From: Glandiceps talaboti
Taxonomy: Eukaryota > Hemichordata > Enteropneusta > Spengelidae
NCBI RefSeq assembly: GCF_964340395.1
Contig: NC_135563.1
Span: forward strand, 1,202,001-1,266,000
DNA: 64,000 bases
Direction of reading: 5' to 3'
Of the stretch, positions 1 to 11,947 are shown in pieces (the stretch's first letter is position 1; each line of letters starts with the position of its first letter). The translations under genes and the position numbers were made by a program. The notes under the pieces were generated by a model. That model ran no database searches, was not told where the DNA came from, and saw nothing but the letters and a program-made list of their open reading frames with translations.

Positions 1-1770
1 ATAAATTAATCTAATACTTGTACAAAATAGAAATTAATCAAATACTTGTACAAAATAGAAATTAATCAAATACTTGTACAAAATAGAAATTAATATAATA
101 CTTGTACAAAATAGAAATTAGCCTAATATTTGTACAAAATAGAAATTAACCTAATACTTGTACAAAATAGAAATTAATCAAATACTTGTACAAAATAGAA
201 ATTAATCAAATATTTGTACAAAATAGCAATTAATCTAATACTTGTATAAAATATAAATTAATATAATACTTGTACAAAATAGAAATTAATATAATACTTG
301 TACAAAATATAAATTAATCTAATACTTGTACAAAATAGAAATTAATCTAATACTTGTACAAAATATAAATTAATCTAATACTTGTACAAAATAGAAATTA
401 AGCTAAGACTTGTATTAAATAGAAATTAATCAAATACTCGTACAAAATAGAAATTAATCAAATATTTGTACAAAATAGAAATTAATATAATACTTGTACA
501 AAATAGAAATTAATATAATACTTGTACAAAATAGAAATTAATATAATACTTGTACAAAATATAAATTAATATAATACTTGTACAAAATAGAAATTAATCT
601 AATACTTGTACAAAATATAAATTAATCTAATACTTGTACAAAATAGAAATTAATCCAATATTTGTACAAAATAGAAATTAATATAATACTTGTACAAAAT
701 AGAAATTAACCTAATACTTGTACAAAATAGAAATTAATATAATACTTGTACAAAATAGAAATTAATCTAATACTTGTACAAAATAGAAATTAGCCTAATA
801 TTTGTACAAAATAGAAATTAATCTAATACTTGTACAAAATAGAAATTAACCTAATACTTGTATTAAATAGAAAGTAATATAATATTTGTACAAAATAGAA
901 AGTAATATAATACTTGTACAAAATAGAAATTAACCTAATACTTGTATTAAATAGAAATTAACCTAATACTTGTACAAAATAGAAATTAACCTAATACTTG
1001 TACAAAATAGAAAGTAATATAATATTTGTACAAAATAGAAATTAATCTAAGACTTGTATTAAATAGAAATTAAGCTAAGACTTGTACAAAATAGAAATTA
1101 ATCTAATACTTGTACAAAATAGAAATTAATCTAATACTTGTACAAAATAGAAATTAATCTAATACTTGTACAAAATAGAAAGTAATCTAATACTTGTACA
1201 AAATAGAAAGTAATATAATATTTGTACAAAATAGAAAGTAATATAATATTTGTTCAAAATAGAAATTAATCTAATACTTGTACAAAATAGAAATTAGCCT
1301 AATATTTATAGAAATTAATCTAATACTTGTACAAAATAGAAATTAAGCTAAGACTTGTATTAAATAGAAATTAATCTAATACTTGTACAAAATAGAAATT
1401 AATCTAATACTTGTACAAAATAGAAAGTAATATAATATTTGTACAAAATAGAAAGTAATATAATATTTGTTCAAAATAGAAATTAATCTAATACTTGTAC
1501 AAAATAGAAATTAGCCTAATATTTATAGAAATTAATCTAATACTTGTACAAAATAGAAATTAACCTAATACTTGTACAAAATAGAAATTAACCTAATATT
1601 TGTACAAAATAGAAATTAACCTAATATTTGTATAAAATAGAAATTAATATAATACTTGTACAAAATAGAAATTAATATAATACTTGTACAAAATAGAAAT
1701 TAACCTAATATTTGTACAAAATAGAAATTAAGCCAATACAGACTAGAAATTAACCTAATAGTTGTACTGA
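1..1770. repeat. 28-bp AT-rich minisatellite, about 60 copies
   Basis: A tandem array with a 28-bp period; the core is ACTTGTACAAAATAGAAATT followed by AATCTAAT. It is already in progress at base 1, so it extends beyond the window. Variants include TATTAAATAG units and two shortened units near 1305 and 1525. A block of about 217 bp, marked by the TTGTTCAAAATAG variant, occurs twice (near 1251 and 1468), so there has been higher-order duplication. The period is not a multiple of three and no coding potential is seen. Confidence 0.95.
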
Positions 1771-1773
1771 ATA

Positions 1774-1828
<55 letters not shown>

Positions 1829-1834
1829 CTGTCT
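1774..1834. repeat. (TGTC)n microsatellite
   Basis: A near-perfect tetranucleotide TGTC/TCTG run of about 15 units that directly abuts the end of the 28-bp array. The same tetranucleotide recurs at 57695-57732 inside a dispersed repeat. Confidence 0.95.
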
Positions 1835-3618
1835 ACGTGCGTGGATGTGTGTGTGCTTGATGAGTGTATAACATATAGAGCTATGCTGTAATTATTTGCA
1901 ATTCTCACATTGCGTGTAAATTTAGATGAAAACATTTATGTTTTATTTATTGTATATTCACTATGCTTGAATTTCATTGAAGTGTAATTAGCTTATTTAT
2001 TCACACTCTATTATTTACCCATCGGCGATACATTGTTCATTTGAGATAATCCAAGGCAAATTTATATGTTGTTGACCCTGTTTGCAAGTTTTGTAGTTAT
2101 CATGAGATACATAGTCCCAAATGTATAATACTAGTATCCAACCGACAGATTATCGTAGGAGAACAAAGTGTAGTATATTAAATGTGTTTTCACTATACCA
2201 AGGTATAATAGGTACAATATTTACAATGTATTGAACCATTAGCATTGACGTCACTTATTCTTTCGAACAACTGGCCTATGTTCATTCCCTCGAAATAGTT
2301 GGAAGTAGTAATTGGTTGTACATTGTAGTCAATGCTAGTTTAATACGTATCTCGTAAGAGTGACGCAATTATTTAAAGATGTCGCTTTGACAGAAAGTCT
2401 TACAATGTACATCAGTCCTTCTTAGGTATTTGAATTATAGTGTAAAATAGACTAACACAAACTACTTTATATCTAAGTTGACAGGTGTAACACCTTTCTA
2501 CAGAATGACCTTAACACGGACCGCGTTCCTTATTTTAGCGCCTGAGTTGTGTTTCTCTCTGTGTATGACTACAGAATCATCTTCCCGAGTGTTTCCTAGT
2601 TTAGGGCCTGTGTTGTGCATGTAGCGACAGCCTACGAGAGATATCTAGTCCCGTCTTATTTTCTGCAGCTAATTAAAATTATACATAAGTAAGTAAACTT
2701 CAAAAGGATGGTTATGATAAGTGTGCGATTCAGAGGAAATGTGTTCCAAGAGAATCCATATGTATTCAGGTGGTTATCTAATATTCCGTTAGAATTATAG
2801 AACAATTAATCTTGTCATATCGTTGTTATGTAACATAAGCTTACACATTGCAATTTCTTTTTCATTTTGCCTAAATTAATGCATTTTCTTACTCCTTTTC
2901 TATACAATCAGACTTTGTTTAATCAAAATGGCTATATTGAATTTAGCACATCATCACAAATCTTGTCTTCGCAGTCGACTTCCGCTCTTTACATGAGCAC
3001 TCGCCAAATCTAATTAACCTCATTAATTGTCAATGCGGGTAACCATCCACTGTCGACTAATATAAGATACACCTTCTCAAAAGGGGAATAAGAGACGAAA
3101 TTCACTACTGGAATATCGATCGCAACCGATTAATCTCACTTGATATTTCGTATTACCCTGTGGTGTAATTTAATAGTTCTACTAAAACGTTAAAAAGTCC
3201 ACTTTGGGATTTACGTTTCAGCTCTCTAGTGAAACATTCAGTCTAGGTGTATGATTATTTCAAAATATCATTTCTATTTGATGGCAGAAAGATATCGCTA
3301 GTGATGAGATAACAAGTACGCGCAAACATTGTTTTACTTACGCCCAGTGTACGTGTAGCTATTATGTGTACATCGAGAGTTAATGTTGAGTTACGGTAAG
3401 AAAGATTACAGTCTTACAATTGAAAATAATTAGGTAGTTGCCAAATGTTGATAATTCTTTCCATTACATAATTAAGTTTAATAACCACACAGGTCGATCA
3501 ACTGTATCATCAATTTATCTATTGCTAATTTGTCTGTCTCCCGTTTCTGGAGATGGCGGTCGCCGGTATGTAATAATTACATGGTTTTACCATCCAGTTG
3601 ATTACCAGCTGAATACCA
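1835..3618. other. Non-repetitive intergenic DNA
   Basis: No convincing ORF, RNA gene or transposon signature was found on either strand. There is only AT-rich single-copy-looking DNA. Confidence 0.5.
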
Positions 3619-3675
3619 ATGTATGTATGTATGTATGTATGTATGTATGTATGTATGTATGTATGTATGTATGTA

Positions 3676-3710
<35 letters not shown>

Positions 3711-3892
3711 ATGTATGTATGTATGTATGCATGCATGCATGCATGCATGCATGTATGTATGTATGTATGTACGTACGTACGCACGCACATGTTTGTTTGT
3801 ATGTATGTATGTATGTATGTATGTATGTATGTATGTATGTATGTATGTATGTATGTATGTATGTATGTATGTATGTATGTGCGTGTGTGCAT
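3619..3892. repeat. (ATGT)n compound microsatellite
   Basis: About 270 bp of ATGT units with internal blocks of GTGT, ATGC, ACGT/ACGC and TTTG variants. All frames stay open on both strands (poly-YVCM or poly-IHTY) only because the 4-bp unit cycles through the frames. It is not a gene. Confidence 0.95.
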
Positions 3893-3911
3893 GTGTTTAT
3901 ATAGGATGTTT

Positions 3912-4100
3912 ACACAGGACAGTAAAATCTATGAAATTCACTTTAGCTGTCATTCTGCTTTGGTTCATATATTGTATAACATGCATATAAATATATAACA
4001 ATTTTATATATAATGTCATCGTGTATTGCATGTTGTACATTATATGTCAACCAAAGCAGAACGACAAGTAAAGTGAATTTGACAGATTACTGTCCTATGT
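3912..4100. mobile_element. Imperfect inverted repeat (foldback/MITE-like)
   Basis: The arm at 3912-3985 and the arm at 4027-4100 are imperfect reverse complements over about 75 bp. They share blocks such as AAATTCACTTTA and TTCTGCTTTGGTT. An AT-rich spacer of about 40 bp separates them. No ORF lies inside. It would fold into a long hairpin, and the size suits a non-autonomous foldback element. The flanking target duplication is not obvious. Confidence 0.7.
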
Positions 4101-4484
4101 AAAAAGTACTATGTAAATCTAAATATTTATGTTATGGTGATTGGGAGATTTATAAACTACAACCGACCGTTGAGATTGTGTCAAACAGAAAATGTTACAG
4201 AAAGGAATATATTTGACCATTAACTTGTAATGATGAAGTCGTTAGCGATATTTAACCAACTCAAAAACCCTAATAGTACGCTTAAAGTTGTATTACGAAT
4301 TACGATGGCTAATTACAAGTTCGCTGGCTTTGCAACAATTTATTCAACGTTTAATGTTGGCAAAGTTTAATTCTTGACAAACCTAAAGTTAAAGCATCAG
4401 GGTAACGAACTGCATTCGTCAAATTAATAGAGTAGAAATGTTCATAGTTAATGATCCGACGAAGATAGTTAGCTTACAAAGTAT
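4101..4484. other. Intergenic DNA, nothing recognised
   Basis: No ORF, RNA or repeat signature was seen between the foldback and the 47-bp array. Confidence 0.5.
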
Positions 4485-5263
4485 ATATCGACTACGCCTA
4501 ACCAGGCGTTACAGCTATCCATAACAAGGGTACATTAACTAGGCATAGCCAAGTGTTGCAGCTATTCATAACAGGTGTATATTAACTAAGCCTAACAAGG
4601 TGTTCCAGCTATCAACAAACTATGCCTAACCAGATGTTGCAGGTATTAACAAGTGTATATTATCCAGGCGTAACCAGATGTTGCAGCTATCCATAACAAG
4701 TGTATATTAACTAGGCCTAACCAGTCATTGCAGCTATCCATACCAGTGTATATTAACTAGGACTAACCAGTTATTGCAACTATCCATGAGTGTATATTAA
4801 CTAGGCCTAGCAAGTGTTTCAGCTATCCATAACAAGTGTACATTAACTAGGCCTAACCAGTTGTTGTGGCTATCCGTAACAAGTGTATATTAACTAGGCC
4901 TAACCAGTTGTTGCGGCTATCCATGACAAGTGTACATTAACTAGGCCTAACCAGTTGTTGTGGCTATCCGTAACAAGTGTATATTAACTAGGCCTAACCA
5001 GTTGTTGCGGCTATCCATAACAAGTGTATATTAACTAGGCCTAACCAGGTGTTGCTGCTATCCATAACAAGACTTAGTGTATATTAACCAGGTCTAACCA
5101 GGTGTTGCTGCTATCCATAACATGTATATATTAACCAGGCCTAACCAGGTGTTGCTGTTATCCATAACATGTGTATATTAACCAGGCCTAACCAGGTGTT
5201 GCTGCTATCCATAACATGTGTATATTAACCAGGCCTAACCAGGTGTTGCTGCTATCCATAACA
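4485..5263. repeat. 47-bp minisatellite, about 17 copies
   Basis: Tandem units of about 47 bp built on ATTAACTAGGCCTAACCAG and GCTATCCATAACAA. Units at the left end are diverged and units at the right end are nearly identical, so amplification appears younger to the right. No coding potential. Confidence 0.93.
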
Positions 5264-5340
5264 ATTGCTCCAAATTAGGTATTATTATGAGTAAAACTTG
5301 AAATCAGAGTATTATTTAAATCCCCATCCAATGAGTATGT

Positions 5341-5342
5341 GC

Positions 5343-5406
<64 letters not shown>

Positions 5407-5471
5407 GTCGCAGCAGTAGCAGCAGCAGCAACAACAACAACAACAACACCAACAACAACGACAACAACAAC
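5341..5471. repeat. (CAA)n/(CAG)n trinucleotide tract
   Basis: A CAA run with a short CAG/TAG-rich interruption around 5405-5430, then further CAA and CAACGA units. Both strands are open (poly-Asn/Ser on plus, poly-Cys on minus) as expected for a trinucleotide repeat. No gene context supports translation. Confidence 0.95.
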
Positions 5472-5572
5472 ACACGTTAATTTTCTATTTTAAAAGTTAA
5501 ACAAAGAAAAGAAAACACCTTTTAAACATCTTTGATTTTCAAAGCACTGGCAGCAAGATCAACATAAAACTT

Positions 5573-8500
5573 TCACCTAAAGTTGTAATGAACTTCTGAA
5601 GAGTTCAAACACTGAAGGTCTTTACTGATAAATGCTTCTGTGGCATTACAAAATAGTAGACAACAGGGTCCATTATTATCTAGTAGACTACAGAGTGCAT
5701 TATTATCTAGTAGACTACATGGTGTATTATTATCTAGTAGACTAAAGGGTGTATTATTATCTAGTAGACTATAGAGTGCATTATTATCTAGTAGACTACA
5801 GAGTGCATTATTATCTAGTAGACAACAGAGTGCATTATTATCTAGTAGACTACTGAGTGCATTATTATCTAGCAGATTACAGAGTGCATTATTACATAGT
5901 AGACTACAGGGTGCATTATTATCTAGTAGACTATAGAGTGCATTATTATCTAGTAGATAACAGGGTCCATTATTATCTAGTAGACAACAGAGTACATTAT
6001 TATCTAGTAGACAACAGGGTGTATTATTATCTAGTAGATTACAGAGTGCATTATTATCTAGTAGACTACAGGGTGTATTATTATCTAGTAGACTACAGAG
6101 TCCATTATTATCTAGTAGACTACAGAGTCCATTATTATCTAGTAGACTACAGGGTCCATTATTATCTAGTAGACTACAGAGTGCATTATTATCTAGTAGA
6201 CTACAGGGTGTATTATTATCTAGTAGACTACAGGGTGTATTATTATCTAGTAGACTACAGAGTGCATTATTATCTAGTAGACTATAGAGTGCAGTATTAT
6301 CTAGTAGATTACAGAGTGCATTATTACATAGTAGACTACAGAGTGCATTATTATCTAGTAGACTGCAGAGTGCATTATTATCTAGTAGACTACAGAGTGC
6401 ATTATTATCTAGTAGACAACAGAGTGCATTATTATCTAGTAGACTACTGAGTGCATTATTATCTAGTAGATTACAGAGTGCATTATTACATAGTAGACTA
6501 CAGAGTGTATTATTATCTAGTGGCCTACAGAGTGCATTATTATCTAGTAGACTACTGAGTGCATTATTATCTAGTAGATTACAGAGTGCATTATTACATA
6601 GTAGACTACAGAGTGTATTATTATCTAGTGGCCTACAGAGTGCATTATTACCTAGTAGACTACAGAGTGCATTATTATCTAGTAGACAACAGAGTGCATT
6701 ATGTACGTGAATGGCATCGTTATCTAGTAGACTACAGAGTGCACTGTTACATAGTAGACTACAGAGTGCATTATTACCTAGTAGACTACAGAGTGCATTA
6801 TGTACGTGAATGGCATCGTTATCTAGTAGACTACAGAGTGCATTATTACATAGTAGACTACAGAGTGCATTATTACCTAGTAGACTACAGAGTGCATTAT
6901 GTACGTGAATGGCATCGTTATCTAGTAGACTACAGAGTGCATTATTACATAGTAGACTACAGAGTGCATTATTACCTAGTAGACTACAGAGTGCATTATG
7001 TACGTGAATGGCATCGTTATCTAGTAGACTACAGAGTGCGTTATTACATAGTAGACTACAGAGTGCATTATTACCTAGTAGACTACAGAGTGCATTATGT
7101 ACGTGAATGGCATCGTTATCTAGTAGACCACAGAGTGCATTATTACATAGTAGACTACAGAGTGCATTATTACCTAGTAGACTACAGAGTGCATTATGTA
7201 CGTGAATGGCATCGTTATCTAGTAGACCACAGAGTGCATTATTACATAGTAGACTACAGAGTGCATTATTACCTAGTAGACTACAGAGTGCATTATTACA
7301 TAGTAGACTACAGAGTGCATTATTACCTAGTAGACTACAGAGTGCATTATGTACGTGAATGGCATCGTTATCTAGTAGACTACAGAGTGCGTTATTACAT
7401 AGTAGACTACAGAGTGCATTATTACCTAGTAGACTACAGAGTGCATTATGTACGTGAATGGCATCGTTATCTAGTAGACCACAGAGTGCATTATTACATA
7501 GTAGACTACAGAGTGCATTATTATCTAGTAGACTACTGAGTGCATTATTATCTAGTAGACAACAGAGTGCATTATTACATAGTAGACTACAGAGTGCATT
7601 ATTATCTAGTAGACTACTGAGTGCATTATTATCTAGTAGACTACTGAGTGCATTATTATCTAGTAGACAACAGAGTGCATTATTATCTAGTCGACTATAG
7701 AGTGCAGTATTATCTAGTAGACTACTGAGTGCATTATTATCTAGTAGATTACAGAGTGCATTATTACATAGTAGACTACAGAGTGTATTATTATCTAGTG
7801 GCCTACAGAGTGCATTATTACCTAGTAGACTACAGAGTGCATTATTATCTAGTAGACAACAGAGTGCATTATGTACGTGAATGGCATCGTTATCTAGTAG
7901 ACTACAGAGTGCACTGTTACATAGTAGACTACAGAGTGCATTATTACCTAGTAGACTACAGAGTGCATTATGTACGTGAATGGCATCGTTATCTAGTAGA
8001 CTACAGAGTGCATTATTACATAGTAGACTACAGAGTGCATTATTACCTAGTAGACTACAGAGTGCATTATGTACGTGAATGGCATCGTTATCTAGTAGAC
8101 TACAGAGTGCATTATTACATAGTAGACTACAGAGTGCATTATTACCTAGTAGACTACAGAGTGCATTATGTACGTGAATGGCATCGTTATCTAGTAGACT
8201 ACAGAGTGCGTTATTACATAGTAGACTACAGAGTGCATTATTACCTAGTAGACTACAGAGTGCATTATGTACGTGAATGGCATCGTTATCTAGTAGACCA
8301 CAGAGTGCATTATTACATAGTAGACTACAGAGTGCATTATTACCTAGTAGACTACAGAGTGCATTATGTACGTGAATGGCATCGTTATCTAGTAGACTAC
8401 AGAGTGCGTTATTACATAGTAGACTACAGAGTGCATTATTACCTAGTAGACTACAGAGTGCATTATGTACGTGAATGGCATCGTTATCTAGTAGACTACA

Positions 8501-9148
8501 GAGTGCGTTATTACCTAATAGATTACAGAGTGCATTATAATCTAGTAGACAACAGAGTGCATTATTACCTAGTAGACTACAGAGTGCATTATTACCTAGT
8601 AGATTACAGAGGGAATTATTATCTAGTAGACAACAGAGTGCATTATTACCTAGTAGACAACAGAGTGCATTATTACCTAGTAGATTACAGAGTGCATTAT
8701 TACCTAGTAGATTACAGAGTGCATTATTATCTAGTAGACAACAGAGTGCATTATTATCTAGTGGCCTACAGAGTGCATTATTACCTAGTAGATTACAGAG
8801 TGCATTATTATCTAGTAGACAACAGACTGCATTATTACCTAGTAGATTACAGAGTGCATTATTACCTAGTAGACAACAGAGTGCATTATTACCTAGTAGA
8901 TTACAGAGTGCATTATTACATAGTAGACTACAGAGTGCATTATTACCTAGTAGATTACAGAGTGCATTATTATCTAGTAGACAACAGAGTGCATTATTAC
9001 CTAGTAGATTACAGAGGGAATTATTATCTAGTGGCCTACAGAGTGTATTATTATCTAGTAGACAACAGAGTGCATTATTACCTAGTAGATTACAGAGGGA
9101 ATTATTATCTAGTGGCCTACAGAGTGTATTATTATCTACAAAGTGCAT
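5573..9148 (-). other. 3.6-kb ORF across the 27-bp array; doubtful gene
   Basis: The minus strand is open for 1191 codons and encodes a 9-residue repeat of the type N-N-A-L-C-S-L-L-D, with variants R-P-L-D and I-H-V-H. A unique C-terminal tail of about 30 residues lies outside the array. There is no signal peptide, no recognisable domain and no similarity I know of. The plus strand of the same array is also open over three long stretches, which argues that the 3n unit length and recent homogenisation explain the openness. In the minus frame only the TGT codon of the consensus unit is one substitution from a stop, so lack of stops is weak evidence of selection. Transcription or proteomic data would be needed to call it a gene. 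Confidence 0.15.
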
Positions 9149-9150
9149 TA
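5655..9150. repeat. 27-bp minisatellite with 99-bp and 1170-bp higher-order repeats
   Basis: About 125 units of a 27-bp repeat; the core is TATCTAGTAGACTACAGAGT followed by GCATTAT. From about 6700 a 45-bp variant containing GTACGTGAATGGCATCG alternates with two 27-bp units, making a 99-bp higher-order unit (starts at 6702, 6801, 6900 and so on). The whole higher-order pattern is duplicated with an offset of 1170 bp (6702 matches 7872). Every unit length is a multiple of three. Confidence 0.95.
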
Positions 9151-9159
9151 TGTACGTGA

Positions 9160-10768
9160 ATGGAAGCTGTACTAGTATTGATCGAGAAGCAAGCTTGACC
9201 TTTTCGAACGGAAGACTTAAGTTGGCCTGCCTGTATTAGTGTTGTTTATATTGACTTTGATATCTATCATTCTGACCCTATCAATATTCTGAGCACGTTG
9301 TATACATTTATATTCTGATAAAAAAAGGTCTGTAACATTCAAATATCATTCTATTAACTATATTGGAGCTACCTGTGTCAGTCGTTCGTTGGCTTAAATT
9401 ACAGATTATTTTTTTGGATTGTTTTGTTTAAGTTACCAATTTGTCCTAATTTTAATTGCTCTCAGTGCGAAATTTACGAACAGAATTTCAGAAATATGAT
9501 AAATATGAAACATGTAACACTATGATAAAACACGAACTATAACATTTCGGATATATAGGTCAATCGATTCCGACAATTCGTTTTCACTCAGTCTCTGCTA
9601 TTCTATAAATTGAGATAACGACATTGTCTCTGAGGTATAAAGCTAAGCTATCGAAAAAACTGCGAGTATAGTAACTTATGTGATAAATGTTTAACGTTCC
9701 TCTCTTAGATATACCACGCTGATATTTCCTTTAGATTTTTTTCCGCCATGTAAAATTTTAATGCATAACGAGATATTGGCATCGTCCATTAGTACCATAG
9801 GTTTAAACTAGAGCCGGATCAAATGATGGAATCGTAGACATTAGCAATCTGATACCAGACTTATAGAGGTGTAGTAAATATTTTTTATGTCGATAGGTGG
9901 ATGAAAGCAATACGTTCTATTAAAAACTTTGATGACATAGAAAAGAAACAGTGCGTGATGTGATGCTTAATGCGCCACAAGTTTCAGGTTGACGAGGTTT
10001 AAAAATTGCGAGACATGAATGTTTGATGATAGCGCTCTTTGAAGATTTTAATCCCAATTACTAATGGCTCTTCAGCCTCGTGGTAAGGATTTAAACCATT
10101 TCATAATGTGGCAGGCTTATTTTCCACTACAGTGCTCGGGATCAACGCAATGGTTCCTGTTAATGTCTTTTGAATTTTCCGTAAAACATTCATGGTATTT
10201 TGATAACTATAAGCTAACCCCTACGGAAACAGAAACGAATATAATAAATGTTATCAATTTTCATATGCCCCAGACGTTTAATGCAGATCGAGTTGGCATA
10301 GCAATAATTTGCGGAATGATAAGAACATTACAGGTTGAGTCATGAAGTGACATTTATGCAGTTTCCTTCATAGTAACAAACACTCCTCGCCCACATATAA
10401 AAAAATACACGTGTGATATCGAGGTAACAACCACTTTTAGTACCGAAATGGTTATAAAATAGATGTATGTAGATTTGAGCAACAGTTGAACTACACAGTG
10501 ACTCACACTACTATGTAATATATAGTTTCTATAAGCACATTGTACATGACGTTGGAGAGGAAATGTTATATACGCATACAAGATGTAACTTCTTATAGTA
10601 TTGTTAAAAAATCTATAAAGAACAACCGTTTACCAAGATTCATTCATAGTACCAAACATCTGTACCAAAGCAACGTATACATCGTCTGAGACAGTTTATC
10701 GTGAAACATAAATGTTCTGTCGATTACAATTAAATACAAGTGAAAGCAATGGTAGTTGAGTATAAAAC
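9160..10768. other. Intergenic DNA 3' of the receptor gene
   Basis: Only short ORFs of random character (for example 10064-10345 plus, 10354-10581 minus). No domain, RNA or repeat was recognised. Part of this may be receptor 3' UTR, but no clear polyadenylation signal was pinned down. Confidence 0.45.
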
Positions 10769-11947
10769 TTAAATGGTTGTAATTCTTTCTGCCACTAAGT
10801 ATGTACTATTACGTCGCGTCACCGTCAAACGGTTAGTCTGATTATTTACCCGCAACGTGTCCCTCGACGAATGTGACCTGTTCTGGCAAACCAATCCCCG
10901 TAATATTCTCCGGAACGCTTCACGGAAATCTCTGTTAAAGATGCTATAGATAATGGGATTGAGGGTTGAATTAAAGTAACCGAGCCAGGTCAATGTTGCA
11001 TAGAGAATAGGTGACACACATGACTCACATAACGAGGCGATAATATTCATCAAAAAGAAAGGACTCCAACATATCAAAAACGTTCCCATAATGATACCTA
11101 GAGTGATCGCGGCCTTATGATCGCTTACTTCTTGGGATTGCGAGGAGACAGAGGGGCCACCATTTTCCACAATCCTAGGAATTTGTTGGGTTTTGATTTG
11201 CCTCACGTGGTAGCGTACAGCCCGATATATATGTGCGTATATCATAATCATAACTAGACACGGGATGTAAAAACTTATCAACGACGATAGTATAGCATAG
11301 GTGCTGTTAAGTTCCAACATACAAATCATTATCCCATTCTCAGTTGAGATTTCACTATTATCAATGTTTGGCGATTTATCATCTTCCTCTGTCTCGCTAT
11401 CGACATTCTCTGGGGTGGTCCATCCCAGCTGAATAGGTAGAAATGATATAAGACCTGATAATACCCAAGCGATGAATATCATCACCAGTGCCACTTTTTT
11501 CGTCATCCATTCACGATATTTGAGTGGTTTCTTAATGTGCAAATACCTGTCGACGCTGATAGCACAGAGATTTAAAATCGATGCTGTTGAGAACATGACA
11601 TCAAACGACATCCACACATTACAAAATGGCATACCAAATATCCAATATCCCCTCAAGTCATTAAACACAGCAAATGTCATTACCAATATGGATACCAGTA
11701 GATCGGCCATGGCTAGAGATACAGTGAATAAATAAGTTGTCTTGTGAAGTTTGCGATCAATACATACTGCGACACAGACAAGAACATTGCCAACGACAGA
11801 TGTGACTATTATCAAACTGAGAACAAAACCAATGAGAATGCTCTCAACAAGGGAAAACTTGGAAGACGTCAAATTAATCAACTTGTCTGATTCGTCAGTG
11901 AATACCACATTCCAAGCGACATCGGTGGAAATATTACCTCCATACAT
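10769..11947 (-). CDS. D1-like dopamine (biogenic amine) receptor, class A GPCR
   Basis: An intact, intronless 392-residue rhodopsin-family receptor in the plasma membrane. All seven helices are visible. TM1 has N54 (GNVLV) and TM2 has D82 (LAMADLLV). TM3 has amine-binding D116 and the DRY motif at 133-135; C109 and C209 are placed for the conserved disulphide. TM5 has S221/S222/S225 before P229 (SSLISFYIP), the catechol-binding serine pattern of D1-type receptors. TM6 is CWSPFF at 293-298 and TM7 is NPIIY at 330-334, followed by helix 8 (FNRDFREAF) and C354 as a possible palmitoylation site. N5 and N25 fit N-glycosylation sites. An in-frame TAG lies three codons upstream, so this ATG (G at -3) is the first in the exon. 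The motif STASILNLCAISVDRY favours D1-like; an octopamine-beta or other Gs-coupled amine receptor is the alternative. Confidence 0.93.
   Translation of the reverse strand: MYGGNISTDVAWNVVFTDESDKLINLTSSKFSLVESILIGFVLSLIIVTSVVGNVLVCVAVCIDRKLHKTTYLFTVSLAMADLLVSILVMTFAVFNDLRGYWIFGMPFCNVWMSFDVMFSTASILNLCAISVDRYLHIKKPLKYREWMTKKVALVMIFIAWVLSGLISFLPIQLGWTTPENVDSETEEDDKSPNIDNSEISTENGIMICMLELNSTYAILSSLISFYIPCLVMIMIYAHIYRAVRYHVRQIKTQQIPRIVENGGPSVSSQSQEVSDHKAAITLGIIMGTFLICWSPFFLMNIIASLCESCVSPILYATLTWLGYFNSTLNPIIYSIFNRDFREAFRRILRGLVCQNRSHSSRDTLRVNNQTNRLTVTRRNSTYLVAERITTI

Noticed and set aside
1-1770. Possible CRISPR array
   Set aside because: Direct tandem repeat without unique spacers, in eukaryotic DNA.
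3438-3998. Several overlapping ORFs rich in Tyr/Cys/Val/Met or Ile/His/Thr
   Set aside because: All are translations of the (ATGT)n microsatellite.
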